From positions 28,290,772-28,354,771 of the forward strand of contig NW_024040374.1 in NCBI RefSeq assembly GCF_014851395.1: a stretch of DNA of 64,000 nucleotides, given 5' to 3'. The translations under genes were made by a program, and so were the position numbers. This document shows, one piece after another, positions 1-9,478 of the stretch. Position 1 is the stretch's first letter, and every line of letters starts with the position of its first letter. This stretch comes from Micropterus salmoides. Its lineage: Eukaryota; Chordata; Actinopteri; Centrarchiformes; Centrarchidae. Under the pieces are notes generated by a model. It was not told where the DNA came from, ran no database searches, and saw only the letters and a list, made by a program, of their open reading frames with translations.

Positions 1-611
1 CCCAAGTTTTGACTTTCTAACCCCACCCAAATATAATCGATGTGAATAGAATTAGAATAGAAGGTCTACGGTGCTCACAGCAATAAAATATTATAAAGTA
101 AACATTTCTTTCCAGAAACAGTGTCCCCATTACTTTGTAGAAAACCTTGCAGTTTTTATTTCACCTACATTTTATCAAAGTAACATTCTTTGTGAAACCT
201 GTTTACAGCAAGCGTGTTGATTATTAAGTGACCGGGGCATTGCCTCTGGAGAGGAAGTGTTGCTGTTGAAATTTGAAATGCTGTAATCACCATAAAAAAA
301 ATGTCCCTAATGTGATGGAAGTAACATTACCCAGCACTGACTAGATACTACTATGGTAAGTTAGAAATGTGTTTTTCTGTTATTTTGGTAAATTGACCTT
401 TTAAACACTATGGTTTATTAAAAAAACCTGACTCAAGGTACAATTGCAAACTTTGCTCATATGGTTGTATGCAGGCAAAATGACAACTGAGCAAACTACC
501 CACTCTGAGGACAGCAAAAAGTGGTTGAAAGCTCCAGAAAAAGATAGTAAGCGGACCTTGAGTTAAGATTATTACTGCTGCTAACGTCAAGAATGACTCT
601 TTTACCACTGC
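1..611. other. AT-rich non-coding DNA, nothing recognised
   Basis: I see no gene, RNA or named repeat here. The 80-codon minus-strand open frame at 408-650 is hydrophobic and low in complexity, has no recognisable domain, and overlaps the start of the retroelement tail that follows. It is most likely a chance frame. Confidence 0.5.
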
Positions 612-760
612 AGTATAATATAATAATAACAAACTTAATTTGAATAGCACCTTTTATACAAGAAATGCAGCTCAAAGTGCTTTACATGAAAGAACTGCAC
701 CGAGTGCTTCACATGAAAATAGACAAAGAATGAACATTTGATAATAAAAATAAGCATAAA
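612..760 (-). repeat. Retroelement 3' tail (LINE/SINE type)
   Basis: Read on the minus strand, this stretch has the common fish retroelement tail order: an 'aaagcacttt' word, about 30 bases, then 'aggtgctat', an A/T-rich stretch, and a terminal ttattattat run at the low-coordinate end. The segment 'gtgctttacatgaaa' recurs as 'gtgcttcacatgaaa' about 26 bases later, a local imperfect duplication. No coding part of the element remains. Family assignment is by recall only. Confidence 0.55.
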
Positions 761-1367
761 ATTTGTTTTATTTAAATACAGCATTTTAAAAGAAGTGAAG
801 CAGTGCGTAGGTGCGCAGCAAAGTGTAAAGAGAGTTTCCGGCTTGTATTGGGAAAGTCATAGCTGAAGGCTAAAGTCAAGAGACATATTTAGCGAGCTGG
901 CTTCCCTGATATCTACTGTTCTCCATAGTTTTGGGTCATAATTGCCAAAAACTGTATCCCTGATTTTTGACCACATACAAGGATATTTGCTGCACAAACA
1001 AATTCAAGAAATGTGTATGTACAACCTCATTTTAAAACTAACTGTATGCATTCCAATCTGAATTTACTTTATACTAAAATTACAAATGTTCTCATCTGAC
1101 CCTTATCTGTACTTTTACATTTGATACAGGGTTTTTTTTTTTTCAAAGGAGTAGACAGAAGATTCAGTGGCAGACTCAAGCTGTTTGAGGGACAGGGGCG
1201 AAGAAATAAAAAGGCTGTATGCAGTGGGGCACCAGCGTGCAGAAACAAAAAGAAACAACACAACAGAGGGAAATTTTAACTATAGAGGCATAATGAGGGC
1301 AAACTGTCTTGCAGGAGCGTATGGAGGCGTGTTTCTACTACTGTGTGGCACTGTACGCTGGATCATG
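761..1367. other. Non-coding DNA with a T tract
   Basis: This is AT-rich sequence with a run of T at about 1132-1143. The plus-strand open frame 1167-1520 (117 codons) begins here but owes much of its length to the 42-bp repeat that follows. It has no recognisable domain and I do not call it a gene. Confidence 0.45.
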
Positions 1368-1493
1368 TTTTCTACACTGGAAGTGCACCCTAGAGGGCGC
1401 TTCATCTCATTTTCTCCACTGAAAGGACACGGTAGAGGGCATTTTATCATATTTTGTCCACTGGAAGACCACCCTATAGGGCACTTTATTAAT
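1368..1493 (+). repeat. Minisatellite, three 42-bp units
   Basis: Three consecutive 42-bp units lie at 1368-1409, 1410-1451 and 1452-1493. Each begins 'ttttct' or 'ttttgt' followed by 'ccac' or 'acac', and each carries a central 'tagaggg' or 'tataggg' core. The units are imperfect copies. Because 42 is a multiple of three, the array stays open in one frame and would encode a 14-residue repeat (a Phe-x-Pro-Leu type start and a Gly-His-Phe-Ile type end) within the 1167-1520 open frame. The frame is better explained by the repeat period than by a protein. Confidence 0.8.
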
Positions 1494-1689
1494 AATCGAG
1501 CGGTGCAATCATCCCCCTAACTCCCCAAGTCCACCAGTGAGTAGATTGTTTTCTCTCTTGTGTACAGCCAACCTACAATGACATTTTTCATTAGTTGTTC
1601 TTTTGTGCTCTCATGTTTTATAATTATGATTTTTTTCTTGTAAACAATATATTTATCATGTATTTTGTGTGTTCTTTTCTGTATTTGTG
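1494..1689. other. Non-coding spacer
   Basis: This is T-rich sequence between the minisatellite and a retroelement tail. Part may belong to the body of that retroelement, but nothing specific is recognisable. Confidence 0.4.
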
Positions 1690-1803
1690 GTCTCATTGTC
1701 TTTTATCTCTTCTCTCTGCACAGCACTTTGTAAATCTGGTTTTAAAATGTGCTATATGAATAAAGGAATAACTTATTGTACTATTGTTATTACTATTATT
1801 TAA
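1690..1803 (+). repeat. Retroelement 3' tail (LINE type)
   Basis: The sequence contains 'cagcactttgtaaatctgg', then 'aaatgtgctatatgaataaa', then a decaying attgttattactattattta tail. This order is typical of 3' ends of fish non-LTR retroelements. It lies in the opposite orientation to the tail at 612-760. No reverse transcriptase coding sequence is present. Confidence 0.6.
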
Positions 1804-1930
1804 ATATACAAAATGAAGCCAGTATTGCACTGAAAATCTGTTTTTGTACCAAAAAACACATTTTGAATGATTCTTTATAATTGTACAGTTGAACCTCGAT
1901 GCCTGAAATTCCTGAATCCCCATGAAATTA

Positions 1931-1968
1931 ACTTATTAATTAAATTAATTAATTAAATTAATTAATAC
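1931..1968. repeat. TTAA-type simple repeat
   Basis: A run of ttaattaaattaattaatt words, nearly self-complementary, forms a short low-complexity AT block. Confidence 0.8.
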
Positions 1969-2347
1969 AGAAGTGTACATACAATATTTTCTTCTGACTT
2001 ATCATATGAAATGCTAAAAAAACAACACAGTCTGCCCAGCATGCTGAGTTCTGTCATCAGGGCCAAATCAGAACTTGGAAAAGTACCTACCAAGTAAGTA
2101 TTTTAAATGATCTAAGTAAGCATGTGCAGCTTCGCCAACACTTCCTGTCCTTCTATGCCCCTTTCTGTTTGCTATAACATCTTAACACTGAATAGTCTCT
2201 TGCTGTTTGGCATCTGAAAAATACACGAAGCAGGAAACACACACACACAGTGCTCCTTTATGGAACTTGTTAGCCCAGTTCATTCAATATAATGTTTATG
2301 ACTGATATCATTTTTCTAGAACAAAAGTGTCGGATAACTAGGCCATC

Positions 2348-2352
<5 letters not shown>
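1969..2352. other. Non-coding spacer
   Basis: I see no recognisable feature apart from a short (CA)n run near 2237-2250. Confidence 0.4.

Positions 2353-2407
<55 letters not shown>
2353..2407. repeat. Compound microsatellite (TG)20(GA)n
   Basis: There are twenty TG dinucleotides at 2353-2392, followed directly by about seven GA units to about 2407. The alternating purine-pyrimidine TG part can adopt Z-DNA. This length is likely to be polymorphic. Confidence 0.95.
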
Positions 2408-3639
2408 CAGAGATGAACACTGATCCAGGACAACAAATTTCAATGGAATAAATAAGAATGACTTTAAATAATGACTGATGTAGATTTTATTTTTTTGTGA
2501 TGGCTGCCACATTTTCTTTCACAAACCCACAATACTGTATTTAGTCCATCCTAACTGCAAAGTGTTTTTTGGGGAGTATTCTAAACTCTTTTGAATGATA
2601 CAGAGCTCCCAACCAATTTATATTACTAACATATACTATTATCCTGTTCTGTGGCACTTTAATGTGGGTTTGTGATTCTGATGTGGCCGCTCCATAAGCT
2701 ACAAACATCCACTTGTTTTGTAATGTAGGTAGAAGGTTTCCCACTGACTTTGCAGACATGTGGGGTTGAAATTAGTCAAAGACTGGAGAGAAACCTGATT
2801 CAGATAATATGCTTGCATTATCATATGAAAGATATTTTTTATGGCGACAAACTGGATTTTCACTCTGATGTCCTTGAGGGAGGTTGTGAGTGTAACCCTA
2901 AAATGTTTCACTTTAAAACTGTAATCATATGCCTGTATATTCCAGTTTGACCTAAGATACATGTAGTTTAAATTGCATTTGGTCTAAAATAAAACTTACA
3001 ATCACAAGTAAAGGCTGTACATGTAACGGTGGTGCACCTTCATGTAAAACTGAACCAATTTCTTGTATAGCATTGCCCTCTGGTGGAAGTAAGTTGTTAC
3101 TACATATTATTACACGGTATAATTTTGCTTCTTGCCAAACAAATATTATGTCTAGATAATGATGAATGTAATTAATGAATGTTTTAAATTGCATCATTAC
3201 AAACATTGTTATCTTACCTGGTCACTATGATTCAGTAAAACTGAGCTGTAACAATCTGCATTTTTTGTTTTCATAAGTTACTGAAAACTTTATGTTTAAT
3301 TTTCCAGAACAGGTCAATTAATTTTCTGTCCTCATTCGTGTTTTCACAAGAGACTCTAGCACAAGACAGGACAATAACACAGGACAGGATGTCAAACAAC
3401 AAAAAAAGATTATTTCACAAAACTTCATGTTAAACAACATTTAGACCAAGGCTTCTGTGTGTTGTTACATTGGCATTTCTACACTATGTTTACCTTGTCC
3501 AAGTCTGTTATTGTTACATTACCCGTAGTCTCCAAGTGCTTTGTTGGTGCCCATACCGTATTTGTAGATTCTTTGTAAATTATATACTGTAGTTAAGGGA
3601 CAACAAATGAATGAATGAATTTGTTGTCAGTGGGTTAAA
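2408..3639. other. AT-rich non-coding DNA
   Basis: No gene is recognised. Small open frames on both strands at 2541-2962 overlap one another and look like chance frames. The stretch holds a CTCF-type core (listed separately) and a short (ATGA)n run at about 3607-3620. Confidence 0.45.
3075..3086 (-). promoter_or_regulatory. CTCF-type core motif
   Basis: The minus strand reads ccaccagagggc, an exact fit to the CTCF core CCASYAGRKGGC. One 12-base match in 64 kb can arise by chance, and occupancy cannot be judged from sequence. Confidence 0.35.
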
Positions 3640-3771
3640 AGGTCAAAGGTCAAAATCCAGAAATTATCAGCTGGGGCCTCTCTATGTAGAATGTGCAGTC
3701 CAAATACATGCAAGTGAACTGGAGACCCTAAATTGACTGTAGCCTTGAATACAAGCATGAGCAGTTGTTGT
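3640..3771 (+). repeat. Left part of a common fish retroelement, split by a Tc1 fragment
   Basis: The words 'gtccaaatacatgcaag', 'tgaactggagaccctaaattg' and 'tgaatacaagcatgag' follow the order of a very abundant teleost non-autonomous retroelement. The rest of the same element continues at 4108 after the Tc1-like segment, so the two parts appear to be one insertion interrupted later. Assignment is by recall of the family's words. Confidence 0.6.
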
Positions 3772-4107
3772 TTCTTTGCCATGAGATGCCATGCTGAACT
3801 TCCAGTGACCAGTATGAGGGAGTGTGAGAGCAATAACACCAAATTTAACACACCTCCTCCCCATTCACACCTGAGAGCTAACACTAACGAGTCACAAGAC
3901 ACCGGGGAGGGAAAATGGCTAATTGGGCCCAATTTGGACATTAATGGCTGTGTGATGTGTTCTTCTTGAGGGGACTGCAAATTTACACTGTTCTCCAAGC
4001 TGTGTACTCACTACTTTACATTTTAGCAAATTGTCATTTATTCAATACTATACTATAAAATATTTACAAAAATGTGAGGGATGTACTCACTTTTGTGAGA
4101 TACTGTA
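3772..4107 (-). mobile_element. Truncated Tc1/mariner-type transposon (5' end)
   Basis: The outer end lies at 4107. The minus strand begins tacagtatctcacaaaag, the terminus of a widespread fish Tc1-like family whose flanking target is TA. Moving inward, the segment matches the family's 5' non-coding region and reaches a start codon at 3792-3790, followed by six further codons of a typical transposase N-terminus (M-A-S-H-G-K-E). Homology stops abruptly at 3772. The helix-turn-helix and DDE catalytic parts and the other terminal repeat are absent, so the copy is dead. The inner TIR copy that I expect near 3940 is also missing: 'tttggacatt' joins 'aatggctg' directly, as if a deletion had joined two similar 'ggacatt/agacatt' words. 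The minus-strand frames at 3627-3998 are relics of it. Confidence 0.8.
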
Positions 4108-4230
4108 TGTGTCTGCCAACATGTCCAAGGTGTACAACACCTCTTACCCTAAGTGAATTGGGATAAGCTCCAGCCACTGACGACCCTGCGAAGGATACAT
4201 ATAGGTATAAAGAATGGATGGATGTATAAA
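4108..4230 (+). repeat. Right part of the retroelement split by the Tc1 fragment
   Basis: The sequence resumes with 'tgtgtctgccaacatgtcc', 'aaggtgtacaacacc', 'gggataagctccagcc', 'gaccctgcgaaggata' and ends 'aatggatggatg', the usual 3' tail order of this abundant fish retroelement. It continues the unit that stops at 3771. Confidence 0.65.
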
Positions 4231-4290
4231 TGACGGGTGGTGATCAAAGGACATTGAAATTTAGAGTGCCATGCAAAATTGGTATTACTT

Positions 4291-4339
4291 CTTGTTGTCA
4301 GAATATCAAGGTGGACGTCTTGATATTCTGTACAACAAG
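4291..4339. repeat. Near-perfect hairpin, 20/21-base arms
   Basis: The left arm 4291-4310 (cttgttgtcagaatatcaag) pairs with 4319-4339 over its full length except for one unpaired A, around an 8-base loop (gtggacgt). The 49-base fold is longer than expected by chance but shorter than a usual pre-miRNA. It may be the closed end of a decayed palindromic transposon or an unannotated structured RNA. I do not recognise a known miRNA seed in it. Confidence 0.75.
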
Positions 4340-4926
4340 TTAAGTGTGGAGGCTAAATAATGCTTGATATTTATATATTTTTTATTTCTAAATTAACAAA
4401 TAATGACAACCAGTGAAAAAGTCTGAAGATATTATTTTAACCCCCTTTAGTTAGCATTTTTAAGCAGTACGTAATCAATAAGTACAGCATTTATTACAAA
4501 GTATCATATAGTGCCAAGCTGATATAAGGGCTTTTTAAGTATATCTTAAAGTAGTTTGCAACAACTACAAATCCTTTCATGAAGCATCCATAACTTTTGT
4601 ATAACCAGTTATTGATAGTTATTTTTTTTTATAAGTTTTAAACACATTAAAAAACCAACCTGTGCTTGATTTGTACAGTGCATGAATGATTTGTACTGTA
4701 CATGTATACAAACAGTTCATAACTTCCTTATGACACACTGTAAGATTTGCACATGTGCGTAATCATATGGTTAATATGGCTTCATTAACTGTTGATACAT
4801 CAGATATGGATGTATCATAGGTGGAGCTATAACTGTTGACAATGCCACTGATAAGTACTTAAAAATGTATGTAGCAAATTAATCTATGCTTAAAAACACT
4901 CTCTAAAATAGTTTAGAATTGTAAAT
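4340..4926. other. AT-rich DNA with small direct and inverted repeats
   Basis: There is no gene. Two 20-bp imperfect direct copies lie at 4668-4687 and 4688-4707 (gatttgtacagtgcatgaat and a close variant). A 9-bp inverted repeat tgatacatc/gatgtatca lies at 4793-4801 and 4809-4817. Confidence 0.6.
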
Positions 4927-5140
4927 GCTCTGTATTTGCATAGCGTCTTTATAGTCTTTGCTTATACACATCGCATTTACCATTCACACACTCTTACCAT
5001 TCATACAGTGGTGGAACAGCCACCAGGAACAATTCGGGGTTCAGTATCTTGCCCAAAGACACTTCCACATGTGGACTGGAGGAGCCGGGGATTGAACCGC
5101 CGATCTTTTGATTTACCTCATTAATGTAGCTCTATCATGC
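4927..5140 (-). mobile_element. tRNA-like SINE copy
   Basis: On the minus strand a Pol III B-box-like word ggttcaatcccc (complement of 5087-5098) is followed by 'cggctcctccag', 'agtgtctttgggcaag' and, at the low-coordinate end, 'cgctatgcaaatacagagc'. This is the order of an abundant teleost tRNA-derived repeat. The A box near 5130 is degenerate. No protein is encoded, and the 62-codon plus-strand frame over it is a chance frame. The tail near 29.5 kb belongs to the same or a related family. Confidence 0.65.
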
Positions 5141-5199
5141 TTATGTTTTTGTGTAAAGAAATACTAGTCTAGGTTATAATGTCATCGAGTCCCTCTAAG

Positions 5200-5660
5200 C
5201 TGATTTGCACCTGTATTTCACCCCTAGTCAGAATTCTATTTTAGCCTGTTCTTCCTGGCATACATGTCTGTAAACATGCAACCTCTGCCAAGTGATTTGT
5301 TTCGTGAATTACATACATGGCATACATCATCAAACCAGACTTGATTGTGACGATTGTGCCGTTCTGGTCCTCGACCCTGGGCTGGGAGGAGTACACACAC
5401 GTCGTGATAACTGTGGACGAGCTGCCGAGGGAGGATGCGTGACTTTAAGCCAGCCTGACACTGGCATTGTAAGACGTCTGCCATCAGGTGGACGAAGAAA
5501 ACACATTGCCTACAGTCCAGCCGTCATTACTTCCTTGGAATCAAGCAATGGCCTTAGCCCTCGTCACAAACACTTAGTGTGTAGTTTTTCCCCCTCACAG
5601 GACTACGCTGCCAGCCATGAGTGTATGAAGTGGTCATCATAGAACCAATGGCCATCAACC
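5200..5660 (+). other. GC-richer island with protein-like frames, possible decayed coding sequence
   Basis: This island has more balanced base composition than its neighbours. One frame opens at an ATG at 5317 and runs to a stop at 5440 (41 codons, rich in aromatic and beta-branched residues). A second frame, shifted by one base, runs from about 5459 to a stop at 5555 with several Cys, Lys and aromatic codons. They could be read together as a relic with one frameshift and one stop. I recognise no family. The 116-codon frame 5292-5642 and the 82-codon minus-strand frame overlap and have no domains. A regulatory element is an equally good reading. Confidence 0.25.
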
Positions 5661-5879
5661 CAACCAGCAACCTGGGGACAGCGCTAACATGATGTCAATT
5701 TAAAAGGTTGGCCGGCTTCTCGATCTGTGCATCTCTGTTTTGCAGCACATACAGTTTGACACATCAGCCGAGGAGACAAGTTATTGCTTTAACGACCTGC
5801 TGTGCATTCTGTGCTTTCCGGTTTGATGAGTGCTGCTTGGTTTGTCCTTGGCAGACAACATATTTTTAACAAATGCACG
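5661..5879. other. Non-coding spacer
   Basis: I recognise nothing specific. It is a mixed-composition stretch leading into the motif-rich block that follows. Confidence 0.35.
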
Positions 5880-6480
5880 TGTTTATCGAGGATAATAAGC
5901 ACCAGTTTTACAGCTAGAGGAATTGGGCTGTTGTGGCCAATTTATACTCTTCCTGGTATTTCTGGTAGTAAGACATAAGCATTTATTTGGTGCAAGCATG
6001 GCTGTGCTGTGAAGGATCTGTATGTGGCCTGCTGCTCTGCTTATGCCCCTAGGAAAGCGGCAGATCTTCAGCGACAGCACTTTGTGAGCACTTGCACAGC
6101 TGATGAGCTGTAATTATGTTTTAATTATTTCTGTAGGGCATTATTCTCTCCCGATGTGACCCCCCCCTGCAAATGAAGACACTCAGTATTTTGAAAACAT
6201 TTGGTGATGAAACTCTCCTCAGTGAAGTCCACTAATTACTGCACAGCCTCATGTCAGCACCCGCAGAAGGCAACTTTGATGTCTGCTGCCCAGGATGATA
6301 ATCAAGGGCACAGATCGCATGTGATTGGCTGTAATTGGGACAAGTTGTTTTAAAAAAGGGCACCACATGACTTTGACGCCTGCTTTGCACAGCCACTGCT
6401 GCGAGACACTGACCCCGCCCTCCCTCATCCTGTGCCCACGGGTGAGGAAGCCTTGTCACTTATTAAGGAGGCTGTTGCCA
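5880..6480. promoter_or_regulatory. Candidate conserved regulatory block
   Basis: This is high-complexity, repeat-free sequence with four homeodomain-type cores within about 230 bases: taatta at 6111-6116, 6122-6127 and 6233-6238, and taattg at 6332-6337. An inverted CCAAT-like word (gattgg) lies near 6323. The composition and motif density resemble vertebrate enhancers. Conservation cannot be tested from one sequence. The minus-strand frame 6232-6459 has no recognisable domain. Confidence 0.35.
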
Positions 6481-7651
6481 TGAAGTGACAGATGTCCTGA
6501 TGTGATCTGTCTGCATCTTTGGCCTCCATCTGTCTTGTTAGTACAAATAGTTAAGGATGGTGTGAGGAGAGAGCTGTTGTTCTTTCATATATGCTAAATG
6601 TATTGGAAGCTCTTGTTTTGGGGAGCTTAGCTCCCCTGGCAATCACTCCACAACAATCTCTCAGCTCTTCTTTTCCACCCCTTGTTTTTCAAGGTTTCTC
6701 TGCATCCTCCACCACTTCTGCAGGCCCTGATGTTTAGGGTTCAGTGCCACTGAACCATATCTGAATCTCCATTTTTGCTCTGCTTTGCTCCCTACTTGGC
6801 AGAGAAAGATTAGGCCCGGGTCCTGGGGTGCGTATCCCACCCTCTCTCTGGTCTTCACACCCTCCCTCTCTTCACCCATCCTCAGAGATTCAAATCCTTT
6901 TAGCTTCTTCCTCAGGTAAAATTGCCAAGGACCTTGTGAGCCCTAGGTTCCCCTGGAGGTAAAATCTATAATGGAGTTTTGATTTGAGCAAGAACAGCCT
7001 TGAAAATGGACTTCTTTAACCAGGTAGCTGCCTCGCAGAAGGTCAACAGTACTCCAGGTGGACACAACATGCCACAACTGTGTTAGAAAAAGGCAGAACA
7101 AAGGAACAGTTTTATTCCAAAGAAAGTGACCTGTAGACACTGTTGTAAATAAAAAAATGTAAGTGAAGTGTTGCTTTTGTAAAACTTTCAACCAAATTAT
7201 TCAGCATCAAAATATCAGGATCAAGTTATACATAAGTCTCTGTTGCAGAATCATTTCTTATTTACTCTCCTGTACCTCATATATTTATGGCTGAATGTCA
7301 TATAGAATAACTGGCTTTAATCACAAATGTCTCCAAATGAATGAAATTGCCAAGAAACACTTGATCAGTTCACGTTGGGTCAATAATATTCTTTTGCCGC
7401 CTTGACTCAAAGATAGAGGGCACCAAAGCCTCAGTTTTGGAAAAACTGCTGTTGAAACATCAGCACAGAGGATTTGAAGTGCTTTGTGTATTTAGTGTTT
7501 AGTGTATTTAGTATTTTTATACAGGGTCAGGGTTAAGGGGATGGTACAGATTTAGGAAATGTTCTATTTTGGATGAAATGGCTACATAACATAACACTAT
7601 AGTTATATGACATGACAAAAAACTGGTGGTAATTAATGATAATACTACCGC
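6481..7651. other. Non-coding DNA, nothing recognised
   Basis: Mixed composition changes to AT-rich after about 7140. A 16-bp imperfect tandem duplication (gtgtatttagtgttta) occupies 7486-7517. No gene or named repeat is visible. Confidence 0.4.
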
Positions 7652-7689
7652 TAATAATAATAATAATAATAATAATAAAATAATCTATT

Positions 7690-7725
<36 letters not shown>

Positions 7726-7730
7726 TGATT
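7652..7730. repeat. Interrupted (TAA)n microsatellite
   Basis: Two TAA arrays, 7652-7683 and about 7693-7724, are separated by a short unique interruption and followed by a few TGA units. Confidence 0.95.
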
Positions 7731-7859
7731 CGCTGTAGCAGCAGTTACACTATTAATGGCGTCATTATTCTGTTTTTTTTTTAATCTTTAATGATTTGTT
7801 GACATATTTGAAAAGGTGCCATTTAATAAGAATCAAATTAACATACAGCTTCATCATAA

Positions 7860-8660
7860 CACCAGATGCTATAGACTGCTAGAAGAGTGACAGAGTTTGA
7901 GAATCTGAAATTTCACACAAATATGCTTCATTACCACTTTATTGATGTACCCTCTGCTGACTTTCAATTATTCATCAGCCACTCAAAAAAAACCTGTTTG
8001 CTCTGCCTCAATTTGTGCTCTGTATCAAAACAGAAATCACATCCCTGCTGCAGCTATAATCTTAGTTAATCAGCATCATTTAAATGCACTTAGCAGCAGT
8101 GTTTCAAATTCAAATGAAACACTTGTGCAAAAGCAATCGCCGTCTGCCCTAGTTCTCATCGACGGTGGGTTTGTCAAAATGATGCAATTGGTCATTACCT
8201 CACATCAGACGCCTCGGAGACATAATTCTGCCTGACAGTTGGATTCTAGCTTTGACAGCCTCAAACTTGTTGAGTTTTCTCTAAATACTTGCCATTGCAA
8301 TGAGTTAAACATCCCCCGGAGGCACCGCAGAGTTTTCCTTTTGAACAAACACCCGAGGGACGCCAAGCTGGGACTGCACGAGGAACTGGAGGTCTTATGG
8401 AGAGGGCTGTTTGGGTTTATCTAATGGTACAATGGGTAATTTCTTCTGCCACTGCAGAGGGTGGGGAAAAAAGAGGGATGAAAAGAGAGAAGGGAGTATG
8501 TTTAAGAGAGAATCTTTATCTGGGCTTAATATCCCATGCTCAAGCAGAGTGGAGGATTTTTTTGTTGTACAGATCTCTTTTGTCAGATCCTACCTACCCA
8601 TGGAAGACCCAGGGGCACTCTAAGAACATACGCATCACCTAGATTTGCCTTCCAGCCCAC
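7860..8660. promoter_or_regulatory. Candidate conserved regulatory block
   Basis: This is repeat-free, balanced sequence containing words such as 'ttaatcagcatcatttaaatg' near 8066 and 'gatgcaattggtcattacc' near 8181. Overlapping small open frames (7887-8642) occur in several frames with no shared domain, as expected of non-coding DNA. The enhancer-like reading is inference only. Confidence 0.3.
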
Positions 8661-9020
8661 TTCTCTCCAGCGATTGCACCCTCTCCCCGCCGGCTTCTTT
8701 GTGTAGACGAGACGAGCGAGCATTTTGGAAATCAAATCTCAGTTTGTTGGGGTAAAACTGGAGCAGACTTCAATTTGAATAGATTTATTTCTACATAATT
8801 GTTCTGAGTACATACATGCGCTCCTGGTTGTGATGCAAAATAGAGCTGAATGGGAGCCACTGTGAAAAAGACTGTGTGTGTCTCCCTGTATGCACTATTG
8901 AGAATCCCTTCAGAATGGCAAATGCAGTCCTCCACTAAACTTATATATGGTCAAAACTACCACTATTCTAATCTGAAATCTGTGTCCTCTACCATTATCT
9001 CCTCCTGCTGGTATTAGTTT
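8661..9020. other. Non-coding spacer
   Basis: I recognise nothing specific. The minus-strand 67-codon frame at 8732-8935 has no domain. Confidence 0.35.
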
Positions 9021-9461
9021 TCACGCTGTAATCGTCTGTTCATGTCTCCCAACACCCTGAGAGGCCCGAGCCGGAGTGTGGCTGGTCTCTGAAGGCCAAG
9101 CCACTTTACAAGGGAGAACTGAGGCAGGTACAGTAGTCATCATTGTCAGAGAGGAGTGGATAACACTGCTGGGACAAAGGAAGGTGCTGGTGAAAACACG
9201 AGGTGAGTGGAACAGGCTGAGGTGGAGATAGCAGGAGGGGCAGGGGGGGCGCAGGGTGGAGGGATGGGAGGTTGAAGAGAGTCCCAAAGCTCCCTGCCAG
9301 TGATGACCAGAGTGTCCATCAACGAGGTCTCACGGGTGCCCACTGAAACAGCAGCGCTGGCAGAACTAGAAAACACCCACCCTGGGAAAGTGCTTTTTCT
9401 CCCGCCAGACGCAGAGTGATGGATTGGGCTGGCCAGTGCACACAATGCATTTGTGAAGAGA
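9021..9461. other. GC-rich block with a G-quadruplex motif
   Basis: The block has high G content on the plus strand. At 9237-9269 four or more runs of three to seven G are separated by loops of two to four bases, which meets the usual G3+N1-7 quadruplex rule. The minus-strand frame 9146-9481 (111 codons) is Pro/Ser/Ala-rich because it reads these G runs as C runs. It begins in the homopolymer next door, so I do not call it a gene. Confidence 0.5.
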
Positions 9462-9478
9462 GGGGGGGGGGGGGGGGG
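9462..9478 (+). repeat. Poly-G tract, 17 bases
   Basis: There are seventeen consecutive G on the plus strand. Such tracts are unstable and prone to sequencing error, so the exact length is uncertain. Confidence 0.9.

Noticed and set aside
1931..1968. Regularly spaced repeats as a CRISPR-like array
   Set aside because: It is a simple TTAA-type run without spacers. No array of direct repeats with unique spacers exists anywhere in the window.
3627..3998. Minus-strand 123-codon and 60-codon frames
   Set aside because: They run through the Tc1 fragment and its host retroelement. Only the seven transposase codons at 3792-3772 are meaningful.
4291..4339. Calling the hairpin a miRNA gene
   Set aside because: The fold is only 49 bases, lacks a flanking basal stem and shows no seed I recognise; kept as a structural repeat.
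5087..5098. tRNA gene on the minus strand (B-box-like word)
   Set aside because: No cloverleaf can be closed, the A box is degenerate, and the context matches a SINE.
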